Positions 7,737 through 16,741 of a stretch of 56,804 nucleotides of DNA are shown here, one piece after another (the first letter of the stretch is position 1; each line of letters begins with the position of its first letter). Position numbers and translations under genes: made by a program. The stretch is from Flavobacteriaceae bacterium (lineage in GTDB: Bacteria; Bacteroidota; Bacteroidia; Flavobacteriales; Flavobacteriaceae). The DNA is taken from the NCBI GenBank assembly GCA_016764435.1, contig JAESRX010000090.1:20419-77222 (forward strand). The letters run 5' to 3'. The notes under the pieces were generated by a model. The model made no database searches and had not been told where the DNA came from. It saw nothing but the letters and a program-made list of their open reading frames with translations.

Positions 7737-9062
7737 ATGAAACGAGTATTAGTCTTAGGAACGGGATATGTAGTAAAACCTTTAGTAGATTATTTTATTG
7801 ACAAATGTAAGTATGAAGTCCTAGTTGCAAGTAGAGATAACAACCATTCTGGTTTGATTATAGCAGGAAGAGCCTTAGGTAAACGTGTTTTATGGAATGC
7901 GGCTCCTCCCTATACTGAATTAGACGAAATGGTTAAAAGTGTTGACTTAGTCGTTAGTATGATCCCTCCAAATATGCATGTTATAGTTGCTAAAGCTTGT
8001 TTAAAACACAAAGTAAACATGGTAACCACTTCGTATATTAGTCCTGAAATGAAAGCCTTAGATAAAGAGGCACTAGAAAAAGGAATTATTATATTGAATG
8101 AAATTGGAGAAGATCCCGGTATTGACCATATGGGAGCAATGACCATGATTAATCAAATTAAAAAAGAAGGGGGACATATTAAATCATTCCTTTCTTATGG
8201 GTCTGGAATCCCTTCATTTGAACACAATAACAATCCTTACGGATACAAGTTTTCTTGGAGTCCAAGAGGCTTACTCACCGCAGCTCAAACCCCTGCCGTT
8301 TATATTAAAGATGGCAAGAAAGTTTCTGTATCTGGAGAAAACTTATTTGACAATAGCTGGTTAGTAGATGTGGAAGGATTGGGAACTTTTGAAACGTATC
8401 CCAACAGAGATAGTAGCAATTATATAGCAGATTATGACTTAGAAGGAATTTCTAATTTTTACAGAGGACTACTTCGCCATCCTGGATATTGTAACTCTAT
8501 TCAAAGCTTTAAGGATTTAGATTTGTTAAATGATAAAAATTCGCAAGTACTCAATGACCAAACTTATAAGCAGTTTATGTTGTCATTACTTGGAGCGAAT
8601 GACGATACAGACGTAAAAACAGCCACTGCTAACAAATTACAATTAAAACCAAGCGCTGACATCATCAAACAATTAGAATGGTTAGGTTTATTTGAGGATG
8701 TAAAAATACCGATGCTTAAAGGAAGTAATGCAGATATATTACTGAATTTGATGCAAGAAAAAATGTCCTACAAAGACTATGAAAAGGACATGATAATTGT
8801 ACACAATGAAGCCATTGTAGAATTTGAAAATCGCGTAGAAAAAAGAACTGCTACTATGAAAGTTGAAGGAAGACCTTTTGGACATTCAGCCATGTCAAGA
8901 GCTGTGGGATTACCGGCAGCCATTGCTTCTAGGCTTATTCTTGAAGGAACCATCCGTTCTAAGGGAGTTTTAAAACCAATAACAGAAGAAATTTACAAAC
9001 CCGTTCTTGCAGAATTAGAAGAAAACGGTTATAAATTCGAATCAAAAAGCACCGTGCTTTAA
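7737..9062 (+). CDS. Saccharopine dehydrogenase family protein
   Basis: The 441-residue protein has an N-terminal Rossmann domain (VLVLGTGYVVKPLVDYF, residues 4-20), a strand with VDLVVSMIPP near 70, GEDPGIDHMGAM near 124-135, and a C-terminal saccharopine dehydrogenase domain ending in GHSAMSRAVGLPAAIASRL. This is the pattern of the glutamate-forming saccharopine reductase (Lys9 type), which joins or splits saccharopine and aminoadipate semialdehyde plus glutamate. In flavobacteria it is more likely used in lysine breakdown than synthesis, but no partner gene is present. A strong terminator follows. Confidence 0.85.
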   Translation: MKRVLVLGTGYVVKPLVDYFIDKCKYEVLVASRDNNHSGLIIAGRALGKRVLWNAAPPYTELDEMVKSVDLVVSMIPPNMHVIVAKACLKHKVNMVTTSYISPEMKALDKEALEKGIIILNEIGEDPGIDHMGAMTMINQIKKEGGHIKSFLSYGSGIPSFEHNNNPYGYKFSWSPRGLLTAAQTPAVYIKDGKKVSVSGENLFDNSWLVDVEGLGTFETYPNRDSSNYIADYDLEGISNFYRGLLRHPGYCNSIQSFKDLDLLNDKNSQVLNDQTYKQFMLSLLGANDDTDVKTATANKLQLKPSADIIKQLEWLGLFEDVKIPMLKGSNADILLNLMQEKMSYKDYEKDMIIVHNEAIVEFENRVEKRTATMKVEGRPFGHSAMSRAVGLPAAIASRLILEGTIRSKGVLKPITEEIYKPVLAELEENGYKFESKSTVL

Positions 9063-9082
9063 AACCGAATATCACTATTTAC

Positions 9083-9129
9083 AAGTAGAGAGCAGCTGTA
9101 CAAAACACGCTGTTCTCTACTTTTTTTTT
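9083..9129 (+). terminator. Intrinsic terminator after saccharopine dehydrogenase
   Basis: A 14-bp stem (AAGTAGAGAGCAGC with GCTGTTCTCTACTT, one G-T pair), a 12-base loop and a T tract. It separates this gene from the convergent end of the his operon. Confidence 0.9.
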
Positions 9130-9134
9130 GAACC

Positions 9135-9731
9135 TTATTTTTGCCTTCCCTTTAATACTTTAATTACATCCTTAAATCTAAACCCTTTGGCTTGTAATAA
9201 AATCAAATAGTGAAACAATAAATCAGCACTTTCATTTAAAAACAACGTGTCGTCAGTATCCTTTGCTTCTATTATCACTTCCACAGCTTCTTCCCCTACT
9301 TTTTGAGCAATTTTATTGATGCCTTTTTCGAATAAGCTCGCTACATAGGATTTTTCACCATCTGCGGCTGTCCTTCGTTGATTAATAACACCTTCTAATT
9401 GAGATACAAAACCGAAATTATCTTTATTATCCGTTCCCCAACACGTATCAGTCCCTTTATGACAGGTAGGCCCCACAGGATTCACTTTAATTAATAGTGT
9501 ATCATTATCACAGTCATTTTTGACAGAAACGAGGCCTAAAAAATGACCGCTTTTTTCTCCTTTTGTCCACAGACGTTTTTTACTACGGCTGTAAAAAGTT
9601 ACTTTTTTCTCGAGGATAGTTTTCGCATAAGCCGCCGCATTCATATACCCTAACATTAACACGTTCTGTGTGGTTGCGTCTTGAATAATTGCGGGGATTA
9701 AGCCCGTCGTTGTATCGTATTTAATTTCCAT
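9135..9731 (-). CDS. hisI: HisIE: phosphoribosyl-AMP cyclohydrolase / phosphoribosyl-ATP diphosphatase
   Basis: This bifunctional cytoplasmic enzyme carries out steps 2 and 3 of histidine synthesis. The N-terminal HisI half has LGYMNAAAY near 27, FYSRSKKRLWTKGEKSGHFL near 47-66, a metal-binding DCDNDTLL and CHKGTDTCW near 91-99. The HisE half (about 105-198) has the all-alpha diphosphatase pattern GINKIAQKVGEEAVEVIIEA and an ESADLLFHYLILL helix. At 198 residues it is the usual size for a fused HisIE. It is the last gene of the his operon, 23 bases after hisF. Confidence 0.96.
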   Translation of the reverse strand: MEIKYDTTTGLIPAIIQDATTQNVLMLGYMNAAAYAKTILEKKVTFYSRSKKRLWTKGEKSGHFLGLVSVKNDCDNDTLLIKVNPVGPTCHKGTDTCWGTDNKDNFGFVSQLEGVINQRRTAADGEKSYVASLFEKGINKIAQKVGEEAVEVIIEAKDTDDTLFLNESADLLFHYLILLQAKGFRFKDVIKVLKGRQK

Positions 9732-9754
9732 TGTTTCTAATATTTGATGAGACC

Positions 9755-10567
9755 TTACAATCTCACAGGAATTCCCTGATTTTTTAATTCTTGTTTTAAA
9801 TCACTTATTCCAATTTCTTTAAAATGGAATACACTCGCTGCCAATGCCGCATCTGCCTTTCCCTTGAGAAAAACATCGGTAAAATGCTGGATAGTACCCG
9901 CACCTCCCGAAGCAATAATTGGAATATTAATTAGGGAAGCCATTTTAGACAAAGCCTCATTGGCAAATCCATTTTTAGTTCCGTCATTATTCATAGACGT
10001 GAATAGTATTTCTCCTGCACCTCGTTTCTCTACTTCCTGTGCCCAATCGAACAAATCCAATTCTGTAGGAACTTTCCCTCCCATTAGATGTACTTTCCAT
10101 TGCCCATCAAGTAATTTAGCATCAATAGCGACGACAATACATTGACACCCAAATTTCTGCGACAACTCATTGATTAAATCTGGGCGCTTGATAGCCGCTG
10201 AATTGACACCTACTTTATCCGCCCCTGCTTTTAATAAAATATCTACATCCTCTATAGAAGAAATACCTCCACCTACCGTAAATGGAATATTAATAGTTGC
10301 GGCCACGCTGCGCACCATATCCCGCAATGTTTTCCTACGTTCTTCAGTAGCAGAAATATCCAGAAACACCAATTCATCGGCGCCTTGTTCACTGTATAAT
10401 TTGGCGAGTTCCACCGGATCCCCCGCGTCTCTTAAATTCACGAAATTGACTCCTTTTACAGTGCGTCCATTTTTTATATCTAGGCAAGGAATAATTCGTT
10501 TGGCTAACTGCCCTGCTGTCTTCGGCTTCTTCTCAAAGGGAAGACTATCGGTAGTGCTATTCTTCAT
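9755..10567 (-). CDS. hisF: HisF: imidazole glycerol phosphate synthase, cyclase subunit
   Basis: HisF forms IGP and AICAR from PRFAR, using ammonia passed from HisH. The (beta-alpha)8 barrel carries [19 protein letters not shown] with the catalytic Asp, VGGGISS, and the second catalytic Asp in [11 protein letters not shown], followed by IIASGGAG. The protein is 270 residues, about 19 longer than typical, because the reading frame starts with [20 protein letters not shown] ahead of the usual [11 protein letters not shown]. No ATG, GTG or TTG closer to the domain start was seen, so the extension looks real. It lies 34 bases after hisA. Confidence 0.96.
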   Translation of the reverse strand: MKNSTTDSLPFEKKPKTAGQLAKRIIPCLDIKNGRTVKGVNFVNLRDAGDPVELAKLYSEQGADELVFLDISATEERRKTLRDMVRSVAATINIPFTVGGGISSIEDVDILLKAGADKVGVNSAAIKRPDLINELSQKFGCQCIVVAIDAKLLDGQWKVHLMGGKVPTELDLFDWAQEVEKRGAGEILFTSMNNDGTKNGFANEALSKMASLINIPIIASGGAGTIQHFTDVFLKGKADAALAASVFHFKEIGISDLKQELKNQGIPVRL

Positions 10568-10601
10568 ATACTAACAGTTTCTTATCTCTAACTACTCAAT
10601 A

Positions 10602-11330
10602 CTAAGAGTTTTCTATTATAAAATTCTCCAATTGCTTTAAACTAATTCTATTTTCATAAATAGCTTTTCCTATGATGATTCCTTCGCAACCCATTGCGGC
10701 CAATTTTGGAAGCTCCGAAAAAGTGGAAATTCCACCACTCGCAATCAGCTTAATACCTGGACAGTGTGTCATTATTTTTTGATATAATTCAAAAGAAGGT
10801 CCCATGAGCATTCCGTCTTTCGCTATATCCGTACAGATGACATATTCGATGCTTTTTTTCATGTATTTCTGGATAAAACCTAGCAAATCCAAGTCGCTTT
10901 CTTCCATCCATCCACTGATGGCTATTTTTTCATTTGTAGCATCGGCTCCCAAAATCATCTTTTTATTCCCATATTTAGAAATCCACTCACTAAAAAGAGC
11001 TTCATTTTTAACGGCGATGCTTCCTCCTGTAATTTGCTGTGCACCACTTTCAAATGCGATTTTTAAGGATTCATTATTCTTGACTCCTCCACCAAAATCG
11101 ATACTTAAGCTCGTTTTTGTAGCGATTTGCTCTAGCACTTTATAATTGACAATAGTCTCAGATTTTGCTCCCTCTAAATCTACCAAATGTAGGCTTGTCA
11201 TTCCGTGGGCTTCGAATTGCTTCGCCACCTCTAGAGGGGATTCACTATAGATCTTTTTAGTACTGTAATCTCCTTTAGATAAACGCACACATTTACCTTC
11301 TATAATATCAATTGCGGGTATAATTCTCAT
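10602..11330 (-). CDS. hisA: HisA: ProFAR isomerase
   Basis: HisA opens the ribose of ProFAR to give PRFAR, step 4 of the pathway. The 242-residue barrel begins [22 protein letters not shown] with the catalytic Asp in AIDI, has [10 protein letters not shown] near 76-85, and keeps the second catalytic Asp in [13 protein letters not shown] near 126. ASGGIS near 182 binds phosphate. Length is standard. It follows hisH by only 9 bases, consistent with coupled translation in the operon. Confidence 0.96.
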   Translation of the reverse strand: MRIIPAIDIIEGKCVRLSKGDYSTKKIYSESPLEVAKQFEAHGMTSLHLVDLEGAKSETIVNYKVLEQIATKTSLSIDFGGGVKNNESLKIAFESGAQQITGGSIAVKNEALFSEWISKYGNKKMILGADATNEKIAISGWMEESDLDLLGFIQKYMKKSIEYVICTDIAKDGMLMGPSFELYQKIMTHCPGIKLIASGGISTFSELPKLAAMGCEGIIIGKAIYENRISLKQLENFIIENS

Positions 11331-11339
11331 GTTTATTTT

Positions 11340-11921
11340 TTATAAATTGATAAAATTCTTTAATATTAATTCACCTGCTTTTCCACTCTTTTCAGGATGA
11401 AACTGTAGCCCATAAAAATTATCCTGTTGTAGCGCGGCAGCATAGACCTTTTCGTAATTACAAGTTGCAATTTCCTGAGATGTACGAGGTACATAATAAC
11501 TATGTACAAAGTACTGATATTCCATTTCTTTAATTCCTTTAAATAAAAGAGAAGACAAATTTGAAATTTGATTCCACCCAATTTGAGGTACTTTTACCGC
11601 ATCTGAAAACCGAACAACATCCACCTTAAAAATACCTAAGGTTTTAGTGTCTCCCTCTTCGCAATAATCACACATCAACTGCATGCCTAAACAAATACCT
11701 AAAACGGGTTGCTTAAGCGTTGGAATTAATAGGTCTATCCCTGAATCCTTCAACATTTTCATAGCCGTACTCGCCTCACCTACACCAGGAAAAATCACCT
11801 TGTCTGCGTTTTTTATTTGTTCCGGATTATCCGTTAACACCGCATCAATCCCCAAGCGTTTAAAAGCAAATTGAATACTTTTTATATTCCCTGCTCCATA
11901 ATCTATAATCACTAATTTCAT
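11340..11921 (-). CDS. hisH: HisH: imidazole glycerol phosphate synthase, glutaminase subunit
   Basis: HisH is a class I glutamine amidotransferase that supplies ammonia to HisF. Visible landmarks are IDYGAGNIKSI at the start, FPGVGEA near 45-51, the nucleophile cysteine in GICLGMQLM near 74-82, and the His-Glu part of the triad in QFHPEKSG near the end. At 193 residues it is normal size. It lies 10 bases downstream of hisB and 9 bases upstream of hisA. Confidence 0.96.
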   Translation of the reverse strand: MKLVIIDYGAGNIKSIQFAFKRLGIDAVLTDNPEQIKNADKVIFPGVGEASTAMKMLKDSGIDLLIPTLKQPVLGICLGMQLMCDYCEEGDTKTLGIFKVDVVRFSDAVKVPQIGWNQISNLSSLLFKGIKEMEYQYFVHSYYVPRTSQEIATCNYEKVYAAALQQDNFYGLQFHPEKSGKAGELILKNFINL

Positions 11922-11931
11922 AGGTTTCTAT

Positions 11932-13065
11932 TTAAAGCATTCCTTTAGTACTTGGTAAAATCATTTTTTCTGAGTCTCGTTTTACGGCGGCTTTCATCGC
12001 CTTGGCAAAGGCTTTAAAAATCCCTTCTATTTTATGATGTTCATTGCTCCCCTCCGCCTTTATGTTTAAATTGGCTGCGGCACCATCACTAAACGATTTA
12101 AAAAAGTGTACGAACATTTCTGTAGGTAATTTTCCAATCATTTCACGTTTAAAATCAGCCTCCCAAACCAACCAATTTCGACCTCCAAAATCGATGGCTA
12201 CTTGCGCCAAACAATCATCCATCGGTAAACAAAAACCATAACGCTCAATTCCTAATTTATTTCCCAATGCTTTTTTAAATGCTTCTCCTAATGCGATGGC
12301 GGTATCTTCTATGGTATGATGTTCATCCACTTCTAAATCACCCCTTACTTGGATCTTCAAATCCATCTGACCGTGCCTGGCTATTTGATCCAACATATGG
12401 TCAAAAAACGGCAATCCTGTACTGATATTCGCTTTTCCTGTTCCGTCTATATTTAATTGAATATCAATGTCTGTTTCATGTGTTTTTCTACTGACTGACG
12501 CAGTTCTGTTCTTCAATTTTAAAAACTCATAAATCGCTTTCCAATCCGTGGTTTCCAAGCTAATAAACGCATCCAACTCAGTCCTGTTTACTGAAATCTC
12601 TGTGGCTCCCAATAAAGAGTTATCATTAATAAAAATCCCTTGCGCCTTTAGGTTTTTAGCCAGTTCCACATCTGTTAATCGATCTCCAATCACATATGAA
12701 TTCTTCAGATCATAAGCCTCCGAAAAATACTTCCCTAACAACCCTGTATTCGGTTTTCTATTGGGAGAATTCTCTCTCGCAAAGGTTTTATCTATGTATA
12801 CATCCTCAAAAACAACACCTTCGTTTTTAAATGTTTGTAGTATGAAATTATGCACAGGCCAAAAGGTTTTTTCTGGATACCCAACTGTTCCCAAACCATC
12901 TTGATTGGTAATCATGACCAATTCAAAATCTAATTCTCGGGAAATTTTAGCCATATAATAAATGGCTTTCGGATAAAATACCAATTTATCAAAACTATCT
13001 ATTTGTTCATCTGCGGGTTCCTTGATTAGGGTTCCGTCTCTATCTATAAATAATACTTTTTTCAT
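11932..13065 (-). CDS. hisB: HisB: histidinol-phosphatase / IGP dehydratase
   Basis: This fused enzyme performs two steps. The N-terminal HAD phosphatase (about 1-165) has the nucleophile motif FIDRDGTLI, a T-N pair in MITNQDGLG, and [10 protein letters not shown]. The C-terminal imidazoleglycerol-phosphate dehydratase (about 185-377) has [16 protein letters not shown], the metal site [14 protein letters not shown] and a closing [15 protein letters not shown]. At 377 residues it matches the enterobacterial-type bifunctional HisB also common in Bacteroidota. An 82-base gap separates it from hisC, the widest in the operon; no terminator is visible there. Confidence 0.96.
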   Translation of the reverse strand: MKKVLFIDRDGTLIKEPADEQIDSFDKLVFYPKAIYYMAKISRELDFELVMITNQDGLGTVGYPEKTFWPVHNFILQTFKNEGVVFEDVYIDKTFARENSPNRKPNTGLLGKYFSEAYDLKNSYVIGDRLTDVELAKNLKAQGIFINDNSLLGATEISVNRTELDAFISLETTDWKAIYEFLKLKNRTASVSRKTHETDIDIQLNIDGTGKANISTGLPFFDHMLDQIARHGQMDLKIQVRGDLEVDEHHTIEDTAIALGEAFKKALGNKLGIERYGFCLPMDDCLAQVAIDFGGRNWLVWEADFKREMIGKLPTEMFVHFFKSFSDGAAANLNIKAEGSNEHHKIEGIFKAFAKAMKAAVKRDSEKMILPSTKGML

Positions 13066-13147
13066 GAGTGATGTTGATTGTTAGTTCCCCTATTTGTAAG
13101 AAGGTGACGTTTCCTAATATTCTAATCGCATACCTTGTGTCTGAAAA

Positions 13148-14188
13148 TTAACGAACACTTTTTAATGCTTTAATTAGCAATGAATTTTCTTCTGTTGTTC
13201 CTACTGTGAATCTTAAACAGTTGTTACAGTGTAATTGAGTTGTTCTGTTCCTAACTACAATTCCTTTCTCTAATAATTGTTGGTATCTTAGGTTCGCATC
13301 GTCAACTCTTACCAAGATAAAATTAGCATCTGTAGGGAAAATCTTTATGATACAGCTGATTTTCTCTAATGCTTTCAATAATTCCGTTCTATTCCTTAAT
13401 ATTTGAATAATTTCTGATTGTACATCATTATAAGCTCGTAAACGATCTAAGGCTCTTTCTTGGCTTAATTTATTTACATTATAAGGAGGTTTTATACGGT
13501 TCAATACCTTGATGATTTCCTCAGAGGCGTAACAGACTCCAACCCTAATACCTGCCATTCCGTAGGCTTTAGACAGCGTTTGTGTTACAATTACATTAGG
13601 ATACTGGCCTAGTTTTTTTAAAAAACTAGTTTGGGTAGAGAAATCAATATAGGCTTCATCTATCACTACAATTCCATGAAAACCAGCAATTAAAGCTTCC
13701 ATTTTTCGATGTGAAAAAGCATTCCCTGAGGGATTGTTCGGAGAACAAATAAAAAGTATTTTATGGTTTTTATCTTGAACTCTAAGTACTTTATCTACTT
13801 CTATCTCAAAATGAACCGTCAATGGAACTTCGGTAATAGCCACCTCATTCAAATTGGCTAAAACCTCATACATCCCATAAGTCGGAGGCATGGTAATAAT
13901 GGCATCTTTCCCAGGATTGCAAAAAGCCCTGAAAATTAAATCCAATACCTCATCACTTCCATTCCCTATTAATAATTGGAACGTTTTTAATCCTTTTTGA
14001 CTCGCTAATACTTCTTTGACTTTTTGTTGATATGGGTCTGGATACCTATGAACATCCGTTTTAAATGGACTCTCATTGGCGTCTAAAAAAACCAATCCCG
14101 CTGCATCACCTTGAAATTCATCCCTCGCGGAGGCATAGGGTTTCATATTTTTTACATTGTCTCTGAGTAAATTATCGAGTATAAACAT
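13148..14188 (-). CDS. hisC: HisC: histidinol-phosphate aminotransferase
   Basis: A PLP-dependent class II aminotransferase that converts imidazole acetol phosphate to histidinol phosphate. Landmarks are FLDANESPF near 33, LLIGNGSDEVLDLIFRAF near 72-89, CSPNNPSGN near 148, VIDEAYIDFS near 174, and the PLP lysine in TLSKAYGMAGIRVG near 204-217. The 346-residue length is typical. It starts 4 bases after hisD ends, so the two are probably translationally linked. Confidence 0.96.
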   Translation of the reverse strand: MFILDNLLRDNVKNMKPYASARDEFQGDAAGLVFLDANESPFKTDVHRYPDPYQQKVKEVLASQKGLKTFQLLIGNGSDEVLDLIFRAFCNPGKDAIITMPPTYGMYEVLANLNEVAITEVPLTVHFEIEVDKVLRVQDKNHKILFICSPNNPSGNAFSHRKMEALIAGFHGIVVIDEAYIDFSTQTSFLKKLGQYPNVIVTQTLSKAYGMAGIRVGVCYASEEIIKVLNRIKPPYNVNKLSQERALDRLRAYNDVQSEIIQILRNRTELLKALEKISCIIKIFPTDANFILVRVDDANLRYQQLLEKGIVVRNRTTQLHCNNCLRFTVGTTEENSLLIKALKSVR

Positions 14189-14192
14189 GGTT

Positions 14193-15485
14193 TTATTTGT
14201 TATTTCTTAAACTATTCAATCGTAAAGTAACCGCATTTTTATGTGCGAATAAGCCTTCAGCTTCTGCCATTATTTCTATAGACGGTCCAATTCCTTGTAT
14301 TCCAATTTCTGAAATTTTTTGAAAAGAAATCGTTTTTTGAAAGGAGTTTAAATTCACTCCTGAATAGGCTTTTGTATACCCATTGGTAGGCAGGGTATGA
14401 TTGGTTCCTGAAGCATAATCTCCCGCACTTTCTGGCGTGTAATTTCCTAAAAACACGGAACCAGCATTTTCTATTCCTTGGCAATAAAAATTATTATTCT
14501 CTGTACACACACTAAAATGCTCTGGACCATATTCATTAATCAAGGCTAGCGCGATAACATCATTCTTAACTAAAATTAATTTGGAGTTTTGAATGGCTTT
14601 TTCGGCGATTTCTTTCCTTGGTAATTTTTGTAATTGTGTAAAAACTGCCACATTAATATTTTCTAGTACTTCCTCAGACGTACTCACGCAAATAACCTGA
14701 CTATCCGGTCCATGTTCAGCTTGGCTCAATAAATCCGACGCTACAAAACTGGGGTTGGCAGTTTCATCAGCGACCACCAATAATTCACTAGGCCCGGCAG
14801 GCATATCGATGGCCACACCATATTTGGTCGCCAATTGTTTCGCTACTGTGACATATTGATTTCCTGGACCAAATATCTTAGCTACTTTAGGAATAGACTC
14901 CGTTCCAAATGTCATCCCGGCAATGGCTTGAATCCCTCCTACTTTTACTACCTTAGTCACACCACATAATTGTGCAGCATACAAAATAGCGGGGTGTATT
15001 TTTCCTTTTTTATTAGGAGGTGAACATAAAACTATATTTTTACACCCTGCTATTTTTGCAGGACATACCAGCATTAATACCGTAGAAAATAACGGAGCAG
15101 AACCTCCTGGGACATACAAGCCTACATCGGTAATTGGCCGTTTTTCTTGCCAGCAAACCACTCCTTTTGACGTTGTAACACGGTCGGTTTCAAAAGACTG
15201 TGCACTATGAAATTTTTCAATATTCTTTTTCGCAAAACGAATGGCCTCTTTTAGTTCAGGTGATACCAATGCAATGCTTTCATCGAATTCCCCTTGAGAA
15301 ACGAGCATGGTGTCCAGTAAGACTTTATCAAATGTATGGGTATAGGACAGCACCGCACTATCTTTTTCCTTCATCACTTTTTCAAAAACCTCTGCTACCA
15401 CACCTTCAATATCCTCCACAGATTGAGTAGCACGACGTAGTAAAGTATTCCAAGTTCCTTTCGCAGGATATTTAATTATTTTCAT
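14193..15485 (-). CDS. hisD: HisD: histidinol dehydrogenase
   Basis: HisD oxidises histidinol to histidine in two NAD-dependent steps and needs zinc. Landmarks are DVGLYVPGG near 110, GIQAIAGMTFGTESIPKVAKIFGPGNQY, AEHGPDSQ with zinc and base residues, EYGPEHF, and GDYASGTNHTLPT near 370. The frame is open 10 codons further upstream (to 15515), but that start would overlap hisG. The ATG at 15485 begins MKIIKYP, gives a standard 430-residue protein, and lies 10 bases after the hisG stop, so it is preferred. Confidence 0.95.
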   Translation of the reverse strand: MKIIKYPAKGTWNTLLRRATQSVEDIEGVVAEVFEKVMKEKDSAVLSYTHTFDKVLLDTMLVSQGEFDESIALVSPELKEAIRFAKKNIEKFHSAQSFETDRVTTSKGVVCWQEKRPITDVGLYVPGGSAPLFSTVLMLVCPAKIAGCKNIVLCSPPNKKGKIHPAILYAAQLCGVTKVVKVGGIQAIAGMTFGTESIPKVAKIFGPGNQYVTVAKQLATKYGVAIDMPAGPSELLVVADETANPSFVASDLLSQAEHGPDSQVICVSTSEEVLENINVAVFTQLQKLPRKEIAEKAIQNSKLILVKNDVIALALINEYGPEHFSVCTENNNFYCQGIENAGSVFLGNYTPESAGDYASGTNHTLPTNGYTKAYSGVNLNSFQKTISFQKISEIGIQGIGPSIEIMAEAEGLFAHKNAVTLRLNSLRNNK

Positions 15486-15495
15486 GAATTTTCTT

Positions 15496-16353
15496 TTATA
15501 AGACCATTTTTTCAATAGGAACTACTAAAATTCCTTCAGCCCCTTCCTTTTTAAGAGAATCGATTACATTCCAGAAAGACTCCTTCTCAATCACTGTATG
15601 TATAGAGCTCCAGCCTTCCTCTGCCAATGGCAATACCGTAGGGCTTCGCATCCCTGGAAGAAGCTTGATAATATCCGCCACCTTGCTATTCGGAGCATTC
15701 ATTAAAATGTACTTGCTATTTCTACCTTTCAATATGGATTGGATACGGAACTGTAAGGTATCTAAAATTTCTTGCTTTGCAGGACTTAGATTTGCGGCAA
15801 CTGCTAAGACTGCCTCACTTTCTTGCATTTTTTCTACTTCCCTTAAATTATTCTTAAACAAAGTACTACCACTAGAAACAATATCACAAATAGCATCTGC
15901 CAAGCCTATATTAGGTGCAATTTCCACAGAACCATTAATAACATGCAATGCTGCTTTCACACCTTTTAATGCCAAATACTTCTTTACAGTATTGGGATAA
16001 GAAGTGGCTATACGCTTTCCTTCTAAATCTTTTATAGAGTTGTAAACCATCTCTTTAGGTACCGCTAAAGAAACACGACATTTAGAAAACCCAAGCTTTT
16101 CCACAATGGTAATTTCAGCCCCTTTTTCAACCAATACGTTTTCACCAATAATGGCAATGTCCACGACACCATCTCGTAAATATTGTGGAATGTCTCCATT
16201 TCGCAAGTAAAAAACTTCCATGGGAAAATTCCGCGTAGTGGCTTTTAACTGCTCTTTCCCATTGTCAACAGAAATTCCACAATCCTTTAATAATTTTAAC
16301 GAATCTTCATTTAAGCGACCCGACTTTTGTACTGCTATTCTTAATTTTTCCAT
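15496..16353 (-). CDS. hisG: HisG: ATP phosphoribosyltransferase (long form)
   Basis: HisG catalyses the first committed step of histidine synthesis, joining ATP and PRPP. The 285-residue length and the C-terminal region (after about residue 205, including GMRSPTVLPL) mark the long, hexameric form with its own ACT-like regulatory domain for histidine feedback. N-terminal IAVQKSGRLNEDS and the PRPP-loop region DIVSSGSTLFKNN are visible. It is the first structural gene of the operon. Its start lies 13 bases after the T tract of an attenuator hairpin, so synthesis should respond to both feedback and attenuation. Confidence 0.96.
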   Translation of the reverse strand: MEKLRIAVQKSGRLNEDSLKLLKDCGISVDNGKEQLKATTRNFPMEVFYLRNGDIPQYLRDGVVDIAIIGENVLVEKGAEITIVEKLGFSKCRVSLAVPKEMVYNSIKDLEGKRIATSYPNTVKKYLALKGVKAALHVINGSVEIAPNIGLADAICDIVSSGSTLFKNNLREVEKMQESEAVLAVAANLSPAKQEILDTLQFRIQSILKGRNSKYILMNAPNSKVADIIKLLPGMRSPTVLPLAEEGWSSIHTVIEKESFWNVIDSLKKEGAEGILVVPIEKMVL

Positions 16354-16366
16354 CTAAAATTGGTAT

Positions 16367-16402
16367 AAAAAAAAAGTCCCTCCTGAAATATCAGGAAGGA
16401 CT
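16367..16402 (-). terminator. his operon attenuator hairpin
   Basis: On the minus strand a 12-bp stem (AGTCCTTCCTGA with TCAGGAGGGACT, one G-T pair) has a 4-base loop and a T tract of about nine. It sits between the His-rich leader peptide and hisG, 34 bases after the leader stop codon. It is a strong intrinsic terminator placed where an attenuator is expected. I could not assign a specific antiterminator pairing. Confidence 0.88.
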
Positions 16403-16436
16403 CTTATATGTTATTTATGTTTAATTCAATACATAC

Positions 16437-16496
16437 CTAGCTCACCCGATGTTGGTCAGAGAAAAAATGATGTGTATGATGAATTAAATTGTACAT
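16437..16496 (-). CDS. Histidine-rich leader peptide of the his operon
   Basis: A 19-codon frame starts ATG at 16494-16496 and stops TAG at 16437-16439. It reads MYNLIHHTHHFFSDQHRVS: five histidines, four of them in a five-residue stretch at 6-10. It lies just downstream of a good promoter and upstream of an intrinsic terminator and hisG. This is the layout of his attenuation, where ribosomes stall at the His codons when charged tRNA-His is scarce and prevent termination. The sequence is unlike E. coli HisL apart from the His run. Placement and composition make chance unlikely. Confidence 0.88.
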   Translation of the reverse strand: MYNLIHHTHHFFSDQHRVS

Positions 16497-16513
16497 GTTC
16501 TATTATTGAGGCA

Positions 16514-16542
16514 CAAATATATGTTTTTTTATTTTTAACAAA
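16514..16542 (-). promoter_or_regulatory. Promoter of the his operon
   Basis: On the minus strand TTTG (16539-16542), a 17-base spacer, then TATATTTG (16514-16521) matches the Bacteroidota consensus. The expected transcription start lies about ten bases before the leader-peptide ATG. Confidence 0.75.
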
Positions 16543-16741
16543 CAAGTAAAAGTCGAAATATTTATTAATTATTCAATTGTTTGACAAAAACCTTATCAAA
16601 TGTACACTATTTAACAATTACAAGCGATGGATTGACAGCTTAACTATGCATTGAAACAAGACCTATGATCTAAAAAACAATACTAAAGTACCCACGAAAA
16701 ACTAATAATTGACAGAAAAAAAATCTCCTGTATTTAATAAA

